A DNA stretch of 10,723 bases from JBBRLG01 sp038231495 (GTDB taxonomy: Bacteria > Planctomycetota > Planctomycetia > Gemmatales > Gemmataceae): NCBI GenBank assembly GCA_038231495.1, contig JBBRLG010000236.1, positions 1 through 10,723 of the forward strand, given 5' to 3'. Under the pieces are notes generated by a model, which saw only the letters and a list, made by a program, of their open reading frames with translations, was not told where the DNA came from and did not search any database. Position 1 is the first letter of the stretch; each line of letters opens with the position of its first letter. Both the position numbers and the translations under genes were made by a program. This document shows positions 7,971-10,723 of this stretch, in pieces.

Positions 7971-8112
7971 AGAAAAATCGTAACCGTTCACTCCCCCCTT
8001 ACGAAGGGGGGGTAGGGGGGTGGATTGGGCACCATGACCGAGTACTTCAACCGTTCTTAACCCCCCCTACCCCCCTTCGTAAGGGGGGAAGTTGATGCCG
8101 GTGAACGGTTAC
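7971..8112 (-). terminator. Possible rho-independent terminator between the WD40 pseudogene and the sigma factor
   Basis: For minus-strand transcripts leaving the kinase/WD40 pseudogene, the nested stem is followed by GATTTTTCTTTT (7970-7980 region), the stem-plus-U-tract layout of an intrinsic terminator. The stem is far longer than usual, so it may instead be a mobile repeat that also terminates transcription. It would insulate the sigma-factor cluster from upstream transcription. Confidence 0.45.
7980..8112. repeat. Nested inverted-repeat element (MITE-like or bidirectional terminator)
   Basis: The outer arms GTAACCGTTCAC (7980-7991) and GTGAACGGTTAC (8101-8112) are a perfect 12-bp inverted repeat. 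Inside, 7992-8021 and 8060-8089 form a second inverted pair of 30 bases that differs only in how G7/G6 are divided around TA. Each inner arm is itself a hairpin, CCCCCC-TTACGAA-GGGGGG (7993-8011 and 8070-8088). A third AACCGTTC copy lies at 8049-8056. The flanks are T-rich in the transcribed direction on both strands: minus GATTTTTCTTTT after the left end, plus TTATTTT after the right end. The right arm directly abuts the stop codon of the WD40 pseudogene (8113-8115). No coding potential is seen. C/G-rich hairpin families of this kind are known as dispersed repeats in several bacterial groups; membership is inferred. Confidence 0.85.
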
Positions 8113-9967
8113 TTATTTTCCTTGCTCCGTCGGCAGTTGCCACAACGCTGCCATCTTGGGTCCGCCGATGAGGAGTTTCCCCTCCCGACTTATGTCCAGC
8201 GCGAAGATCCGTGCTTCTTCTAGGTGGAAGGACCACCGTTGGTGGCCAGTCTGGGGGTCCCAGACGATGACGGACTTGTCCCAGGACCATGTGACGATGT
8301 ACTTGCCGTCCGGACTGAACGCCACCACGCCAATCCTCTCGGTATGCCCCTTGAAGGAGCGCAAATACTTGCGGGTGCCAGCTACCCACAACACGGCCGT
8401 GGACACATCGTCCGGGGGAAAATTTTCGGCCTCGTTGCTGCCCCTAGAAATCCCGCTCGTAAGGACCTGCTTCCCATCGGGGCTGAACGCGGCCGACTCG
8501 AAAAGGCCGCCACGACCGTCGGGCTTGATACCCGGCAGCGGGTTGCCGGTTGCGGTCTCCCAAAACTGGAGGCCGGCGGTGGTGTTGGCGAGGACTTGCT
8601 CTCCGTCCGGTCGGAACGCAACGGAGAGCGGAACCGCGCTAAGTTTGAACAGCCGAACCTGCCGGCCCGTCTCCGTCTCCCACAAAAAGACCGCGGCTAT
8701 TCCCGCGGGTTTGGTGCGGCTGTCACCCTGCGAGGCGGTAAGGATTAACTTCCCGTCCGCACTAAACGCCACCGCCCTCACACTATACGCATGGCCCTCG
8801 AAGGCGCGCACCTTCTCGCCGGTATGGGCATCCCATAAGAAGGCTGTCTTGTCGTCAGAGCCGGTGAGGACGTACTTCCCGTCCTTGCTGAGCGCCGCCG
8901 ACACCACCTCGGCCGTATGACCACCCTCGAAGGATTGCAACTTCTGTCCCGTTTGCGTGTCGCGTAGGATTGGTCCCTTGCCGAACAACGGGTTGGTAAG
9001 GAACTGTTTACCGTCCGCGCTGAACGCCACCGCATTCACCCCGGTATCTTGTGGGATACGCCGCAGCAGTTCCATTTTGTCCGACTTGATTGCGGAATCC
9101 TTCGCGGGAACCGGCAGCTCGATGGCGTCCTTTGGCGGCGGCTCAATAACTACTTTGCCCTTGTCGTCGATGGTCACGACCCGGTTATCGGGGAACCTCC
9201 AGCTTGGTGACGGAGCCGTCGCGGTTGTGCAGGATAAGCACCGCCGCGACCAGCGCCGCGCACGCCGCCAGCCCGGTCGCGGCGGCAACCGCATACCAAC
9301 GCCAACGAGAACGCTTCGGCGGTCGGTTCAACCATTCCGTCAAGGCACGTGCGCTGGGAACCCACTGGTCGGAGTTTTTGGCCAACAGCCGCATGACCAG
9401 ATCGGAAAGCCAACGCGGCGTGTCGGGACGAACGACGTGGGGTGCGGCGGGCGTGTCGGCACCGATCGCACGCAAGAGGGCAAACAGCTCCTGGCCCGCA
9501 AACGGGCGGTGGCCGGTGAGCGCCTGATACAACACGCACCCGAAGCTGAAAAGGTCCGCCCGGCCGTCGATTTCCCGATTTTCGGCCTGTTCGGGAGCGA
9601 GATAGGCGGGCGTCCCGAGCAGCGATCCGGGTACGATAAATTCCGTCTGCTGCGCCAAGTTACGCACCAGTCCGAAGTCGAGGATTTTGACGCGGAATGG
9701 CGCGGCGTCGGTGGCCGGCTCCAACCACAGGTTGCCCGGTTTGATGTCCCGGTGGATCAATCCCGCGTCGTGCGCGACGCGCAACCCTTCCGCGACTTGC
9801 CGGCCCATTGCGACCGCTTCCGCAACGCTTAAACGCACGTCGCGCTGGAGTTTCGTCTCCAGGGATTCGCCCGCCAGGAGCGGCATCACGAAATACGGCA
9901 CCGGCGACCCCTGGGCCGTCGTCGTGTCAACTTGCAGGATGGGGACGATAGCGTCATGGAGGTTTCG
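8113..9967 (-). pseudogene. Truncated and frameshifted serine/threonine kinase with seven-bladed WD40 propeller
   Basis: Two reading frames make one broken gene. The upstream frame (down to 9185) begins within the kinase domain at 'NLHDAIVPILQV' (about 9964) and carries HRDIKPGN, DFGLV and APEQ, so the C-lobe is complete. It then has a transmembrane helix (about 9235-9310) and stops at TAA just after 'KLEVP'. The second frame continues as 'DNRVVTIDDKGK' and holds seven WD40 blades ('FSADGK', 'LWDAHTGEK', 'IVWDPQTGHQ') up to the stop at 8113. Removing one C from the minus-strand CCCC at 9190-9193 fuses the two perfectly. The glycine loop, VAIK lysine and helix-C glutamate are missing; upstream sequence reaches an in-frame stop at 10016-10018 without kinase similarity. 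A GTG at 9901 could start the remnant, but it could not be an active kinase. The subfamily differs from kinases A and B (RDIKPGN rather than RDLKPAN), so it is not a third copy of that duplication. Confidence 0.82.
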
Positions 9968-10298
9968 TCCAACCCGTAATCCTTTGCAAACAGCGACGAC
10001 CGGTGCCAGACAGGGTTATTTGTGCATTGTAGACGAATTTTGTTCCGCCACGCTCCTGCTGGCAGGCATGCCTTACTGGCCTGGGGCGTGGCGCTTGCGC
10101 TTCCCGCACTCCCGCAAGAGAAATCGCCCGTTTGGTGACGGCGGTGTGTCACGGATCGGTGGGAGCAATGGTTGCCAATCCGACCACCCCGTGATCCGAT
10201 TCGACCCACGCCACGCCAATCACATTTGGCGAGGGTCCCCCTCCTGCCGAGGCCGAGTGCCGCCGAGGCGCTTGCTTAAGTACTAAGAATTAAAGAAG
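9968..10298. other. Apparent non-coding or decayed region upstream of the kinase pseudogene
   Basis: No gene is recognised. On the minus strand an in-frame TAA (10016-10018) closes the frame of the kinase remnant, and no N-lobe motifs appear in any frame. A 25-codon stretch with protein-like composition ('NVIGVAWVESDHG...', 10152-10226) ends in TGA (10149-10151) and may be the tail of a lost gene. A perfect palindrome AGGCATGCCT lies at 10064-10073. The part near 10271-10323 is clearly AT-richer than the rest of the window and could hold a promoter, but I see no confident boxes. Confidence 0.4.
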
Positions 10299-10339
10299 TT
10301 ACTTCACTTCTAAATCCGGATTTCGACCCTCGCCAATGT
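10222..10339. repeat. 118-base inverted repeat pair around an AT-rich core
   Basis: ACATTTGGCGAGGGTC (10222-10237) is the inverse of GACCCTCGCCAATGT (10325-10339), with a single extra T. The core contains the perfect palindrome AAATCCGGATTT (10312-10323) and the short foldback GAAGT-T-ACTTC (10295-10305). No target-site duplication is evident at the ends. It could be a small non-autonomous element or simply two inverted copies of a dispersed motif. Confidence 0.5.
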
Positions 10340-10441
10340 TCACCCTTGCCACCAAAAAGGCGACCTTGCCGACGACAAACTCCTGGCTCCCGCCCCCCTC
10401 GTGGGGCACGGCAAGACAACCGCTTCACAACCGAGTTGCAT
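10299..10441 (-). pseudogene. Possible small frameshifted coding remnant, unrecognised
   Basis: A minus-strand frame ending at TAA (10299-10301) reads 'EFVVGKVAFLVARVNIGEGR' and then NPDLEVK, which looks protein-like. Upstream, a different frame starting at ATG (10439-10441) reads 'MQLGCEAVVLPCPTRG'. Adding one G within the minus-strand G6 run (10393-10398) would join them into a single 47-residue product. I do not recognise it. It could also be the 3' part of a longer lost gene, or chance. No Shine-Dalgarno is apparent. Confidence 0.25.
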
Positions 10442-10503
10442 GTCGTTGGGTGCTTTTGAAGAAATGTTGTCGGTAGGCAGATGCCAGGCCGTCAAAGAGT
10501 CGT

Positions 10504-10723
10504 TTACTCGGTCGGAAGCGTCCAGTGCTTTGCGGGATTTCCTGGCTCGATCATCATCACCTCGGCAAAATAGGGCCGCACGACCTCGACCTCGGTGTAC
10601 GAACCATCCGGGTCTTGCCACTCAAAAATGACGGACCCTTCCGGCCCCGGTACGACTCGACTGGGTGGATCAACTGGCGGGCGATGACCGCGCCCGCGAA
10701 CAGAACCTCTACCCAGTAGAGTC
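10504..10723 (-). pseudogene. 3' end of an unrecognised gene with a frame switch, cut by the window edge
   Basis: From the window edge the minus strand reads 'LYWVEVLFAGAVIARQLIHP' then VESYR with strongly GC-biased third codon positions. From about 10645 the protein-like frame is a different one: 'PEGSVIFEWQDPDGSYTEVE', continuing to 'HWTLPTE' and TAA at 10504-10506. One extra G in the minus-strand GGGG run (10645-10648) would restore a single frame of about 70 visible codons. The in-frame alternative upstream of the switch (GRGSVRGRGHRPP) has low third-position GC and looks non-coding. I do not recognise the family. A sequencing error would give the same picture. It lies upstream of the decayed region, and no operon link to the kinases is apparent. 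Confidence 0.5.

Noticed and set aside
7905..7991. 29-residue N-terminal extension of the sigma factor
   Set aside because: It would start inside the outer arm of the inverted repeat. A good ribosome binding site supports the start at 7904, and the extension looks unlike sigma-2.
7980..8112. CRISPR-like repeat
   Set aside because: The units are inverted, only two, and not separated by regular spacers. No cas genes are present.
8057..8389. Minus-strand open frame of 110 codons running into the hairpin element
   Set aside because: It is the wrong frame of the last WD40 blades. Its C-terminus is just translated repeat sequence.
8957..9832. Plus-strand open frame of 291 codons opposite the kinase/WD40 pseudogene
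   Set aside because: The opposite strand encodes HRD, DFG and APE motifs and a transmembrane helix, so this frame is a shadow.
9886..10209. Minus-strand open frame of 107 codons upstream of the kinase remnant, considered as the missing N-lobe
   Set aside because: It has no glycine loop, no VAIK lysine and no kinase-like pattern. It overlaps the kinase remnant in another frame.

Overview
The window most likely comes from a planctomycete, probably of the Gemmata/Gemmataceae type. The evidence is high GC content, very large serine/threonine kinases fused to WD40-like beta-propellers, an ECF sigma factor translationally coupled to such a kinase, and family-typical protein signatures: an N-terminal 'HPDLADEL..FFANR' module and a C-terminal 'WIRKELAAL.LDW' tail. 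This assignment rests on family knowledge, not on a marker gene. Every gene I can support lies on the minus strand, so the transcriptional order runs from high to low coordinates.

Right end (about 8113-10723) is a decayed region. At the edge is the 3' end of an unrecognised gene (10504-10723) whose reading frame switches at a 4-base homopolymer. Next come about 500 bases with only short reading-frame scraps and an inverted repeat. Then there is a kinase/WD40 gene (8113-9967) that lacks its N-lobe (glycine loop and ATP-binding lysine) and is broken by one extra base at a CCCC run. Its kinase C-lobe, transmembrane segment and seven propeller blades are otherwise well preserved.

Between the pseudogene and the sigma-factor gene is a striking 133-base nested inverted repeat (7980-8112). 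Perfect 12-bp outer arms enclose two 30-base C/G-rich arms, each of which is itself a hairpin, and T-rich tracts flank both sides. It looks like a bidirectional terminator, a MITE-like element, or both.

Left part (110-7904) is a compact, intact four-gene cluster: ECF sigma factor, kinase A (1084 aa, overlapping the sigma stop codon by four bases), a small nucleotidyltransferase-fold protein (196 aa), and kinase B (1086 aa). Kinases A and B are tandem paralogues with the same architecture. Part of their kinase N-lobes is almost identical at DNA level, while their propellers have diverged. The simplest reading is a transmembrane signalling module: two propeller-bearing kinases sense different signals outside the membrane through nearly the same cytoplasmic kinase, with the sigma factor as the likely regulatory output. 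The role of the nucleotidyltransferase between them is unknown. I found no tRNA, rRNA, CRISPR array or transposase gene.
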